From contig WFTB01000015.1 in NCBI GenBank assembly GCA_015485695.1, positions 1 through 54,700 of the forward strand: a DNA stretch of 54,700 nucleotides. The letters run 5' to 3'. Below are positions 9,097 to 20,200 of the stretch, one piece after another. Position 1 is the first letter of the stretch, and each line of letters opens with the position of its first letter. The notes under the pieces were generated by a model, which was not told where the DNA came from, did no database searches, and worked only from the letters and a program-made list of their open reading frames with translations. The stretch comes from Patescibacteria group bacterium (lineage in GTDB: Bacteria > Patescibacteriota > Patescibacteriia > WFTA01 > S139-112). The translations under genes and the position numbers were made by a program.

Positions 9097-10572
9097 TTAC
9101 TGGTGCAGAAACCGACGATACAAGAAATTGAGACGGTCCGCTTCTTTTCTGTCGCCTCTGCCAATCGCTTCCTGAAACCTCACTTTAAGATTCTCCTTCA
9201 CTTTCGGCACATAAGAAATAAAATATACGCTTCCGTTCTCCGCGACTTGAGCCCCTCTTCTTACATCTCCACCATACTCATCTCTGACATGCCGCACTTC
9301 TTTAATTTGTTCCATTAAATACTTCCGTTTTTGTTCAAGAGACCAGCCGTCTTCCGGATAATACGCATCGTCTTGAAAATCTTCTACAAACCCATTAAAT
9401 GTTTGGATTAAATCATACATATCTACTATGGTAATCAACTTTGTCTTATCATGAATCATGGCAAAAAATACGGTAATATTTGCTTTTTCTGCCTCCTGTG
9501 TCATCTGTTCCAGATTGCTGATATCAAAATCATTCACCCCTTCATCAGAAAGCACAAGCACGGCAGCAGGAGGTTCTTTGTCGCTGTTCCCTCGCCTGCT
9601 TTGAGTTAATCGGTCTATTGCGCTTTGAGCGACATGAAGCTGCCTTTCCTTACTTCCTTTAAACCTCATGCCGTCGACGAATGAACGCACATCATCCGGA
9701 CTCTGTATTCCCTTTTCTCTCGGATCAATTTCATAACTAAACGACGCCATTGTGCAATCATGAGTATTAAAAAAACCGCTATCATTCATAATCTTTTCAA
9801 TCAACTTATCGCGCAATAAAGCAGAATCATCACTCATTGACCCGCTGCGGTCTATCAAAATCCGCAACACGGGAAAGCGGGATATATATTCAACCAATTC
9901 CTCGTATTGCTTTTCTCGTTGCTGTTTTCTGTCGTTCTCAGAAGGTTGGACAATGTCCAAAGAAACAAATCTGCATTTGCCAAACAATTCCTCCCTAATC
10001 TCTTTGGGTAATTTCTCCGCCTCTTCTTCTCTGTAACGCTCTTTTGTATCCGGGTTTATTAAATCTGTAATCGCGGTAACCCCTTTTCCGTAGCGTGGAT
10101 TAACGGGAATATTGGTAATCACTCCAGCATTAAAAAAATCCTTCAGTGAAGGGTTTTTTTGGATAAACAACTCAACCACCTCATGGTAAATCCTTCTCAC
10201 TTCAGCAACCCTCGCTTGCGCTAATCCTTTATTCCCTTCTTCCCAGGTAATTGTTTGTCGCTCATCTGCAGAGGCCGATACGTTCACCCGCAAATGAGAA
10301 AGGGCGTCTTTATCCATCTTCGCAACCTCTTTCTCTAAAAAATAAAACAGTTCTGTTTTGAGTTTTTCTTCTTTCTCAGGGTTCATTTTTGCTTCATTCG
10401 TTGGAAAAGCGTCTGTCATGTCAAAATGAAACAAAAGTTTCTCTCCACTCTCCTTTTCAACATCTCCCTGTTCTGGACCGCACCCAAGCCCAAAACCAAA
10501 AGCAACAGCGCCAAACCCCAACGTCTTCATAAAATCTCTCCTGCTCCACCCTCTTCCTTCGTGATTATTCAT
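9097..10572 (-). CDS. von Willebrand factor A domain protein with Tat-type lipoprotein signal
   Basis: N-terminus GWSRRDFMKTLGFGAVAFGFGLGCG (twin-Arg + lipobox-like LGCG); MIDAS DRSGSMS. Confidence 0.8.
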   Translation of the reverse strand: MNNHEGRGWSRRDFMKTLGFGAVAFGFGLGCGPEQGDVEKESGEKLLFHFDMTDAFPTNEAKMNPEKEEKLKTELFYFLEKEVAKMDKDALSHLRVNVSASADERQTITWEEGNKGLAQARVAEVRRIYHEVVELFIQKNPSLKDFFNAGVITNIPVNPRYGKGVTAITDLINPDTKERYREEEAEKLPKEIREELFGKCRFVSLDIVQPSENDRKQQREKQYEELVEYISRFPVLRILIDRSGSMSDDSALLRDKLIEKIMNDSGFFNTHDCTMASFSYEIDPREKGIQSPDDVRSFVDGMRFKGSKERQLHVAQSAIDRLTQSRRGNSDKEPPAAVLVLSDEGVNDFDISNLEQMTQEAEKANITVFFAMIHDKTKLITIVDMYDLIQTFNGFVEDFQDDAYYPEDGWSLEQKRKYLMEQIKEVRHVRDEYGGDVRRGAQVAENGSVYFISYVPKVKENLKVRFQEAIGRGDRKEADRLNFLYRRFLHQ

Positions 10573-10650
10573 ACTGCTTGTGTTAAGCTAAACCCGGCAC
10601 TGAAAAAACTCTAAAAAAAATCTCTTCAAAAATTTGGTGGGCAATCACTT

Positions 10651-10861
10651 GCCACCGGCAACCGTCCTCGCCCGTTCGATTCCCTCATTAGTACTGAGCG
10701 GAAAGAAGAAATCACCTGGGCTTGCGGTCGCTTGCCACCGGCAACCGTCCTCGCCCGTTCGATTCCCTCATTAGTACTGAGCGGAAAGAAGAAATCACCT
10801 GGGCTTGCGGTCGCTTGCCACCGGCAACCGTCCTCGCCCGTTCGATTCCATTATTGTACTG
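10651..10861 (-). repeat. tRNA-Gly tail element, tandem copies with 83-bp period
   Basis: gccaccggcaaccgtcctcgcccgttcgattcc begins at 10651, 10734 and 10817 (83 bp apart). Confidence 0.9.
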
Positions 10862-10934
10862 AGCGGGTAGGGGGAATCGAACCCCCATCGCCAGCTTGGA
10901 AGGCTGGAGTAATAAGCCATTATACCATACCCGC
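10862..10934 (-). tRNA. tRNA-Gly(TCC)
   Basis: Cloverleaf GCGGGTA...CCAGC CTTCCAA GCTGG...GGGGGTTCGATTCCCCC TACCCGC, discriminator T; no encoded CCA. Confidence 0.95.
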
Positions 10935-11221
10935 ATGGGATTTTTATTGTCGCGATGAAGTGTTTTGCACCGCGTTTCGCCCAAAACGACTTTTACAGCA
11001 GGAAGGCTTCGGATAAATGGTAACGGACTAAAGCGTCGATGTCAATACATTTTAAGCGTTTTAAGGTTGTTTTTGCCGTGTCTTTATTGTTCAGTTTGTT
11101 GTAAATCGTTATTTTTTATTTGAATATTGACGTTTTTAGGTCATGACGTGAAATTATTGGATATTGTTCTTCGTTTTGTGGTATAATTGCGTGGTAAGTT
11201 TTTCTTGTATGGTGTGCGTTT

Positions 11222-11680
11222 ATGAAGGTTGAAGACGTGATGACAAAAGACGTGATTTCGGTTCAAGAAGACATGTCTGTTTTGCGCGTGGCGGATCTTA
11301 TGATGGAATCGGAAATTTCAGGTGTACCTGTTGTTGATTCCGAAAAAAAAATTATAGGCGCCGTGATTGAAGATGATTTGATTGTTGGAGGGGCTCATAT
11401 TCACTTGCCCACTTATATGAGTTTGTTGGAGCGTCTGCGTATATCGGAAAAGACCGGAGAAGGAATACGTGCGCATGTTGAACACATAGAAAACCTGAAC
11501 GCGAAAGACATAATGCGATCAGGTTTTGAGACGGTGTCAAAGAAAGATGATATACAAAAAGTAATAGAAATATTCGCGAACGGCACAACTCCTTCCGTGT
11601 TTGTCGTTGGAGATGACAAACGTATTGAGGGAGTTGTTTCGAAAACGGATATAATAAAATTATTCGCGGAGAATCGATAA
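11222..11680 (+). CDS. CBS-domain-pair protein
   Basis: VEDVMTKDVISVQEDMSV... and AKDIMRSGFETVSKKDDI... tandem CBS motifs. Confidence 0.85.
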   Translation: MKVEDVMTKDVISVQEDMSVLRVADLMMESEISGVPVVDSEKKIIGAVIEDDLIVGGAHIHLPTYMSLLERLRISEKTGEGIRAHVEHIENLNAKDIMRSGFETVSKKDDIQKVIEIFANGTTPSVFVVGDDKRIEGVVSKTDIIKLFAENR

Positions 11681-11691
11681 AACAGATTTAA

Positions 11692-12225
11692 ATGAAAAAA
11701 GATTCGCAAAAAAACAATAAAAAACAAAATCGATCCGTAGATAAGATGGTGGACCAATCTTTGCGTGAACTCGGTACGATGCGTTTTGTTACATTGCAGT
11801 TTTGGCTATCTTGGAAGTCTTTGTTGGTCGTTATGTTTTTGGCGGGCATGGCTTCGACCGTTTTGCTTGTTACGGATTGGTTTCCGATTTCTTCCGGTCA
11901 ACAACAGGCAAGAACAATAGAAAACACATCAAGGCATCAATTTGAATCCGAATCCGGACAAACATTCGGCCCTTTCAATTCAAACAATGTTTCTGTTCGC
12001 GTAATAAGTTCTTCAGACGCGCAACCGACTCCCAATCCAACCGGACCTCCGGATACGACACCGGCCCCGCCCGGTCAATGCATTGGCGGCAGTCCGGGTC
12101 TTGGAGGCGCCGGATTTCCGGATATTAATTCCGATGGCTGTGTGGATTTGTTGGATTTGTCCATGGTTTTGGCGTGTTGGGGGTATGGAGAAGGCGAGTG
12201 TTTTGCAAATATGGGGACTTATTAA
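11692..12225 (+). CDS. Membrane-anchored secreted protein with dockerin-like EF-hand repeat
   Basis: Single TM (SLLVVMFLAGMASTVLLV), PPDTTPAPP linker, DINSDGCVDLLDLSMVLACWG repeat. Confidence 0.6.
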   Translation: MKKDSQKNNKKQNRSVDKMVDQSLRELGTMRFVTLQFWLSWKSLLVVMFLAGMASTVLLVTDWFPISSGQQQARTIENTSRHQFESESGQTFGPFNSNNVSVRVISSSDAQPTPNPTGPPDTTPAPPGQCIGGSPGLGGAGFPDINSDGCVDLLDLSMVLACWGYGEGECFANMGTY

Positions 12226-12240
12226 TCAATACCGACTTGT

Positions 12241-14223
12241 ATGTTTCATGGCAATACAACAAAAGAGAATGCGATTAAAAAAACAAATAAGCGTTTTTGG
12301 GGTCGGTTATTTTGGGCGGTGTCCGTTCCGGCTTTGATTGCAGGATATGTCGCGATGTCGTCTTCGGGAATTCCGCTTGTTACGGATACGCCCGCTATAG
12401 CTCAACAAATTCCTCCTATTGTTGTTGATGGTAACCAACCAAGACAGCCAATAGACGGATTTGGGGCGACAATAGCCGACGGACACGTTGATTGGACGGG
12501 GAACAGCAAACAAGAACTTGCAGATTTTGTGGTAAACGAACTGGGAATGACTGTCGCGCGTATAGGGTTCCCGGACACGATAGAACAAACTCGACAGTGG
12601 CCGGATTATGTTTTTGTCAAAAACAACGACAATGACGATCCGTTCGATACCGATATTTTAAAATTCACCCAATGGATAGAAGACGGTGGAGATAATCAGC
12701 CTGACGTAGAATTGATGAGAGCGTTTAAGAATGCCGGGCTTAACCGATTTCAGTTGTCAATGTGGAATCCGGCGTTTTGGCTCAAGACGACAAACTCGGA
12801 CAGAACGGCGCCATGCGCGGTTCCAACCGAATACAGGGGTGGGCATTTGTGCATGAGAGAGAAAGATGAATTGGGCGAGCATGTCAGCGGATTTATACAG
12901 GCTCTCAGCATGCAAGGATTGAACGTAGAATGGTTTTCTCCTGTTAATGAAGCCGATTGGGGTCCCACGGAAGAGTATCCGGAGTCTATGCGAGATATAG
13001 TGGAACTGTTTCAAGACAGGTTCGCATTGGATAATTTGACAACTAAGGTGGTCGCTCCGGAGCTAACGCGCACGTTTAAACCGTATTGGGTAGACACGAT
13101 TAACAGCGGTCCTCGTGGAAGAATATTGGATTACGCGAGTTTCCACCAGTATCCTGACAGTTTCAGCGACCCTGAAAACCCAAATTATGTAAGCAATCTT
13201 GAAAGCGTCGGAAAATTATGGACGGACCAGGGAATCAAATTGATGCAGACGGAGATGTCTAATTTTTACGGAGCGGGTGGCGATCAAGCGATACAAGATA
13301 CGTATGAAGAAGGATTTTTAACCGCTTGGCACATGTATCAAGGGCTAACAAAAGCGAATTTCAGCATTTGGATGTATTGGGTGTTGCAAAGCGGTTGGCA
13401 CAGGGATGGAGTTCCCCCGGGAACCGAAGGTCAAACTTGCAGAAACAACACTCCTCCCAAACCGCCAAATCCAGCTCCGAATTATTATCATTGCGGACCG
13501 GGTCAACGATTGATAAGGACAATGCCCAATGGTGGAGGTTTTGTGAAAACTCCGAAATACTGGGCGTTTAGAATGTATTCGCGTTTCGTGCGTCCCGGAA
13601 TGACTCGATATGAGGTTACCGGAGCCCCGAATGATTTGAAAGTGTCTGCGTACAGCAATGACAGTGGAGAGGTTACTGTTGTCGTGCTTAATACAAGCTC
13701 GGAAGCGAGAGCCATGCCGGACATAAGTTTTAACGGCATAAGTCCTTCGAACGGATTTTTCAAATATCAGTATTCCTCGACCGATTACGCATCCAAATCA
13801 CAACAAAGAATCGCGGTTCAAAACAACATCGTCAGCGATTCGGAGTGGCTTCCAGGACGTTCGGTGACCACATATTCGACGATAGATGTCGCGGATGCCG
13901 TGGCGGACATACCAAACACACCTCCTCCGACCACACCTCCGCCGGACACGACATCACCGCCGGACACGACATCACCTCCGGACACCACAACACCGCCGTC
14001 GAACCTTCCAGAATTGAGGATGAACAAGGCAGACTTTGATTGTAGCGGTATGGTTGATGTCATTGACTTGGGTATATTTTTGTCGCGTCAAGGAGAATAT
14101 CCGCACAGCACAAGAGGGTTTTGGCCACCGTGCGGAGGGGGTCCGATACCAACAGCGATAGTTCCTCCGGAATGTCCCCCTGGTAATTCCATTTGTATAG
14201 GTGATGGCGGAGCCCTTGAGTGA
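12241..14223 (+). CDS. GH30-like glycoside hydrolase with C-terminal dockerin-like EF-hand repeat
   Basis: IDGFGATIADGHVDW; candidate acid/base in SPVNEADW and nucleophile in LMQTEMSN; PPDTT linker; ADFDCSGMVDVIDLGIFLSRQG. Confidence 0.75.
   Translation: MFHGNTTKENAIKKTNKRFWGRLFWAVSVPALIAGYVAMSSSGIPLVTDTPAIAQQIPPIVVDGNQPRQPIDGFGATIADGHVDWTGNSKQELADFVVNELGMTVARIGFPDTIEQTRQWPDYVFVKNNDNDDPFDTDILKFTQWIEDGGDNQPDVELMRAFKNAGLNRFQLSMWNPAFWLKTTNSDRTAPCAVPTEYRGGHLCMREKDELGEHVSGFIQALSMQGLNVEWFSPVNEADWGPTEEYPESMRDIVELFQDRFALDNLTTKVVAPELTRTFKPYWVDTINSGPRGRILDYASFHQYPDSFSDPENPNYVSNLESVGKLWTDQGIKLMQTEMSNFYGAGGDQAIQDTYEEGFLTAWHMYQGLTKANFSIWMYWVLQSGWHRDGVPPGTEGQTCRNNTPPKPPNPAPNYYHCGPGQRLIRTMPNGGGFVKTPKYWAFRMYSRFVRPGMTRYEVTGAPNDLKVSAYSNDSGEVTVVVLNTSSEARAMPDISFNGISPSNGFFKYQYSSTDYASKSQQRIAVQNNIVSDSEWLPGRSVTTYSTIDVADAVADIPNTPPPTTPPPDTTSPPDTTSPPDTTTPPSNLPELRMNKADFDCSGMVDVIDLGIFLSRQGEYPHSTRGFWPPCGGGPIPTAIVPPECPPGNSICIGDGGALE
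13939..13996 (+). repeat. ~18-bp tandem repeats encoding PPDTTS linker
   Basis: ccgccggacacgacatca-type units, about three in tandem. Confidence 0.8.
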
Positions 14224-14282
14224 GTTTGTTTATTGAATTTTGCATAACGTTAAAAGCGCGATATTTCTCTAAGATTTGTATT

Positions 14283-17200
14283 ATGTTAAATCCGAATCGT
14301 AAAAAAACCTGGTTGTTGCTTACCGCACTATCGACAATAGCCGTAGGCGCGGTCATGGCTTACGGTCCGTACGATGAACGAGCGAGCGCTCAGGTGTCAG
14401 GTTCATGGCAACCGCCTCAAGGGTCACCTTTGTCTAACAAAGAACATCCAAGACTGTTTTTTACGGCCGATTCAAAGCAAAAAATAATAGATAAAATAAA
14501 AACGTATTATCAAACCGATTTCAGAGATTTCGTGAACACTTTGGATGCGGATTACGGTACTTCGTTCTCGGGTTATGAGACTCAAAATCTTGGAATTAAC
14601 GCCGTCAGAAACTACGCGCTTTTGTGCCAAATCGAACCGTCTTCGGTTGGAGTATCCGGGTCTTACAGCAGACAAGAATATTGCGATGAATCCGTCCGTT
14701 TGGCAAAACAAATGGCTAGCGCTTTGCCGGACTACAGAGACAGCATACATTGCGCTCAAACTTGGGACGGGAAAAACTGCGGATTGTTTAACGTATCGTT
14801 GGCTGTGGCTTATGATTGGGCATACAATGACATGTCGGTTGCGGACAGACAATCTTTGCAAGGTTACATAGAGTCATCATTTGACCGGTGCAATGAAGAC
14901 TGCAAAGGTGAAAGGCCACTGATTATGAATGTCGCAACCACGGCGGCGTTTCATGGTGTCTTCCCTTTCTTGGCATTGTACGGAGACGGGTCTTCGAGAG
15001 AAGCTGAGATGACGGACTGGTATAAGAAAAATTTTCTGGACGGAATGCTGGCGGTGTCGGATTCTCTGTACGAGGGTTCGGCTTATCACAATGAAGGGGA
15101 TTCTTATTCTTTGGACGTGGTTTTGCCAATAGTTATGATGAGTAGCGCGTCATCACCCGCCCTTAACACAAATTTATTCGAAAAGCACGCATATTTGAGG
15201 TATATGCCGGATTATTTTTATTACACCACCATACCTCAGAAAACACCTTATGGAAGCGGAGGATACGCTGGAGAAAGAAACAATACGCACAGATACGGAG
15301 TGCAATGGATGCCGGATGAAACACCTTATATAGTGCTAAACGCGTCGGCGGCGGAGCTTGACGATGTGGACAGCGCTCAAGCCGGATTTGCAAAATGGCT
15401 TTCCGACGGACCGGGACCTTACGCTTTGGGAGGGATTGAAAACGTAAAGCGATACGACAGAAGACTGTATGATTTGTTCACCAAATTCATTTGGGGAACT
15501 CGACAAGTCCAGGTTCTGGATGCCGATTCCGCAAATAAAAATCTAATGCAAAATTTGGGTGGTCAAATCGTTATGCGTTCCAGTCACGATTCTGAGTCGG
15601 CGACAAGGGCCGTGTTTCATGCTTATGATTGGTTTTACGCTTCAAGTCATGACGATACGGAACAAGGCGCCATAGGAATATGGAAATACGGCCCTCTTAT
15701 ACTCGATAGTGTCGGAAATTCCAAAAACTCATCCAACATGAGAAGATGGACTACCAATAAAGGCCCCGCTCTTAACAGTTTGATGGGCGTGTTTAAACCG
15801 GGCGAAACTGACAAGGATGGATATAATTTTATGGAGTTTGACATAACTTGGCCAGGAGCGAGCACGATAAACGACCCGAGCCAATACTATGAAGGAAGTC
15901 AGATGGACAGAGGGGACAAAGTCATGGACAGAAAAGTAGATTTGTATGACTATGTGAATTATGATTACGGCAAAATGTATACCGACAAAGCGTCTTCGGC
16001 GAGGAGACAATACGTATATTTGAGGGGTCCGGAAAACAAAGAATATGTTGTGGTTTACGATCAGGTCGATTCCGCGTACGAGAAACGAGCGCTTTTTCAC
16101 AGCGGTGTCGATTGGCAGGCGATTGGAGGTTCGTGGGGTACGGAAGGAGTTTTCGACAGATTGATAGGAACAAGGACTGTAAAAATAGACAACAGTTCAT
16201 TGCCGTCGGGAAAAGGCGCGTTGTTTTTGAAAGTTTTAACTCAAAACGCGAATATATACAAACAAGGAGGACAGGCATATCCTTTGACGGACGTTGAGGG
16301 GCGCAACATATCGTACGGAGGCTCGGGGGATTATGAATATGAATGTTTTTCCATCGGTTGTTGGAGGATACAAGTCAGAACAAACGAGTCAAATCTCTTG
16401 ACGGCAATGCAAATAGGAGCATCGCAGACAATCGGACCGAATATGGTATCGACCGTTGCCGTTGATGGAGGGAACAGTGAAGGAGTGATGATTGGCGACA
16501 GGGTCGTGATGTTTTCAAGAACGAGCGGACAGCAAATGAGCTCGACCGGATACACCGTGTCAACAAGCGAACCGGTTACTCATATAATTGCGAATATGAC
16601 GCCCGATACGGAATTCGAAGTCGTGATAAACGGAGCGTCGCAAAACATAATTTCAAGCTCCGCGGGAGTACTCACTTTCCGAGATGACGGTACCGGGAAC
16701 AGGTCGGTTTCTATAGGTGGCGGCGTAAGCGTTCCACAGGATACCGAACCTCCGAGAGTGACGGTGTTTGCTGTAAATCCGGAAGCTCCTCAAGAAACCT
16801 CAAATACCGTGGAAATAAGTTGGACCGCATCTGACAACAAGTCTTTGGACAGGATTGAAATATGGAGGGCGGATTTTAACGGTACCGATTGTTCTGATTC
16901 CGATAAATCGGGATGTTCTTGGCGGAAAGTCCAATCAGTAAACGCTTATGGCTCAAAGCACTCGGGCTCTGCAACGGACAATCCTCCGGTTGGGACGTTT
17001 TGGTACGGCATACACGCAATCGACTCTTCCGGAAATATCGGATATGAGCCTAATCCGCCGGGGTCGCTTAAAGTTATAAAAATCGAATCGACGGATCCGG
17101 GAAACGGTGGCAACGACGGTGGTGGTAACGGAGGAAACGGAGATAACGGAGGTGGAAACACACCTTCAAACAACCCTCCCGATGCTGTGATATCGGCAAG

Positions 17201-20200
17201 CCCGACCGCCGGAAGCGCTCCGTTGGTTGTTGATTTCACGGGGACGAATTCGTCTGATTCGGATGGCACAATAGTTTCTTACTCTTGGGATTTTGGAGAT
17301 GGCTCGGGGTCAAGTATCGCGAATCCGACATACACATATCAGAGCCCGGGAACATTTACCGCAAGATTGACGGTTACGGACAATCAAGGAGCGATAGGGC
17401 AATCTTCGGTAATAATAACGGTCACCGAGCCAGCGTCCGGGAACGTGATATATGTAGACAACAGAGCCACTCAGGCGGGCGACGGTTCTCAAGCTAGCCC
17501 GTACCAATCAATCGCAAAGGGCATTGAGGCGATACAACCCGGGCAAACGATGATAATAGTCGGGGATGCGTCCGGAATAGGCAGGGTGTATGCGGAAGAC
17601 ATAGATTTATCCAAAAACGGTTCAGCGACCGCAATGTACACAATGAAATCTCAAGACGGAGAAACGGTTATCGTTCAACATTCAAACACCATTACTCCCG
17701 GCGATTATTGGGTGGTTAGAGGCATTGTTTTCGACCATCAGAATACTTCAAGTGACGCAATTCGAATATCCGGTTCGAATACGACGTTTGACGGAGTCAC
17801 TCTAAAAAACGGCAAAAGAGACGGATTCGAAATAGACGGGTCGGCAAGAGACATAACGATAAAAAATTCAAATATATATAATTTTGTTTGGCAACCCGGT
17901 TCGGACGCTCATTGTATAGTAATAGACCCGGGAGCCGGAGGAATAAACATAGATTCCAACACAATATACGATTGCGGAGGCGATGGTGTTCAGATTTTCG
18001 CAAATAGCGGAGACGAACCGTCAACTTACGCTAAAAACGTAACTATATCGAACAATACAATATATACAACACGCGGAACAGGAAGTGAAAACGCGCTCGA
18101 CATCAAAGGCGCCGTCGGATTAACCATTGACGGGAACACGATATACGGATTCGAAAACAAAGCTATTGTTATACAAAAGGGTCCGCAGAATGTTTCTTTC
18201 ACAAGAAACACGGTATATGATTCTTTGCAGGGGCTTGAGGTCAGGGGTGAGGGAGGATTTAATCCTATAAACGTAGATATAATCAATAACGTTTTTTATA
18301 ACATAACGGGAGAGTACGCTCTTAAATTCGACAATGTCGAAAACCTGAAAGCTCAACACAATACCCTGGTATCCATATCCGGTAATCCGTTTAGAATTGA
18401 ATTGGGAGGAGTGGTGTCGGGATATATACAAAACAATCTGATAAGTTCATCCGGCCAGAACAGTGTTTCCGGGACTCAGAACGCTATCGTGTCGCACAAC
18501 GGATGGTTTGACGGCGCGACATCTGGAAGTCTCGGAGGAACGAATGAGGTTGCTGGAGATGACGCGCAGTTCGTGGACGCGTCCGCTTTTGATTACAGAT
18601 TAAAGTCAAATTCCCTCGCAAAAGATTCGGGAAGAACTCTTTCACATGTTGCGACGGATTTTGACGGAACATCAAGACCGCAAGGTTCGGGATATGACTT
18701 AGGTGCGTATGAGGTTGCATCATCAAGCGGAAACCCAGAGGTGTATATAGACATGATATCCGACAAGACTGAAGTGTATGTTGGAGACAGCATAACTTAT
18801 ACATTAACTTACAGGAACAACTCGGATTATCCGGCTGTGAATTTAAGAATATACAACGACATACCTCCCGGAACAGAACTCATTCCCGGTTCAATAACCG
18901 GTGGAGGCATTGTCAATTCGGGAACAATAGAGTGGGTTCTGTCCAGAGTCGAAGCGCGTCAGTTTGGAGATTTGTCTTTTTCTGTCACCGTTTTGGAGGA
19001 AACACCGAACAATCCGAACGACCCTCCGCCTGACACCACGGACCCCGACAACCCTAATGACCCGAACAATCCGCCACCGGATACAACTGACCCTGACAAT
19101 CCGAACAATCCGAACGACCCTCCGCCTGACACCACGGACCCCGACAACCCTAATGACCCGAACAATCCGCCACCGGACAACGGCATTGTAGGTTCGTGCG
19201 TTGCTCCCGGGCAACGCGGTGGTGCGGTTGTGGTTTCCGGCGCGAATATCCCTTCATCCCTTGTCGGAAAACCGATAGATTCGGTGTATGGATACAGTTA
19301 CAAAAACAATGAATGGACCGCAGAGCCGATACAAATAGACGAGCGACGGCCGGCTCCGTCTCCAACAATCGCAACCGTATATGTGACTCCGTCGTCTCTT
19401 ACGGACACAGTACCCGAAAACGATTGGGCGGGAACAGATACCGAGCCTGGTATAGATAACGGTCAATATAGCGATGAAATAGTATTCGACTATTCATCTC
19501 TGGGACCAAGAGCTCCGGGTGGTGTGCCAAACCCCGAAGGAGCCAAGGGTACAAGGTATGAAGTGGCGGTGACCGATACGCTAACCGACACGACAAAATA
19601 CTTCTATTTATTCCAGACTAACAATTCATTGCAAAGGTCAACGGTAGATTTTGTGTCATACGATTATAACGTATCGGATTGTAACGGATATGCGTCCACA
19701 TGCGAAGACACAACCGCGCAATCGGCTTGTTATAGCACGCATTTCTCTTTAAGGTGGGTTCAAGACGAAATACGAATAAAACCCGAGGCGGGAGGAGATA
19801 ACACGGACATAATAGACAGGGTCATGGGCGCGGCCTATGCGACGTCTCCCGATGCTCCGTTCAGGGCGAGTGTCGGAGAAAACGAAGACCATAAAATGAA
19901 CGCGGCTATAGCATGTGGCGGGTGGTCGGTGTATGACCCTATTCATTACTATCTAGGGCATATCGATGGGCCCGTAAGAGCCATACGACAAATAAAAGGA
20001 GCTTGTTCATTCGAAGATTTGATAAGAATATGGAAATTCTCCGGCGCGCAGGTTGACGAAACGCTATCAATGCAGGGGCACTCGTTTGGCGTTAATAGTG
20101 GGGGCTACGGAATGAGAACAAACTACAGCAAAGACGCGGTTCCATTGACATACTACAGTGAATCTTTCCCCGACGGGATTAAGTTTGACGGAGAACCCGA

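Noticed and set aside
10651-10861. CRISPR-like regular repeats
   Set aside because: Units are contiguous tandem duplications of 83 bp with no unique spacers and no cas genes; tied to the tRNA 3' end
10712-11016. Two ~90-aa ORFs on opposite strands
   Set aside because: They overlap tRNA-Gly and its 83-bp repeats; spurious
18891-19214. Antisense ORFs with periodic Gly/Val/Ser-rich or Arg/Val-rich products
   Set aside because: Reverse-strand reading of the Pro/Asp/Asn linker repeat in the giant secreted protein
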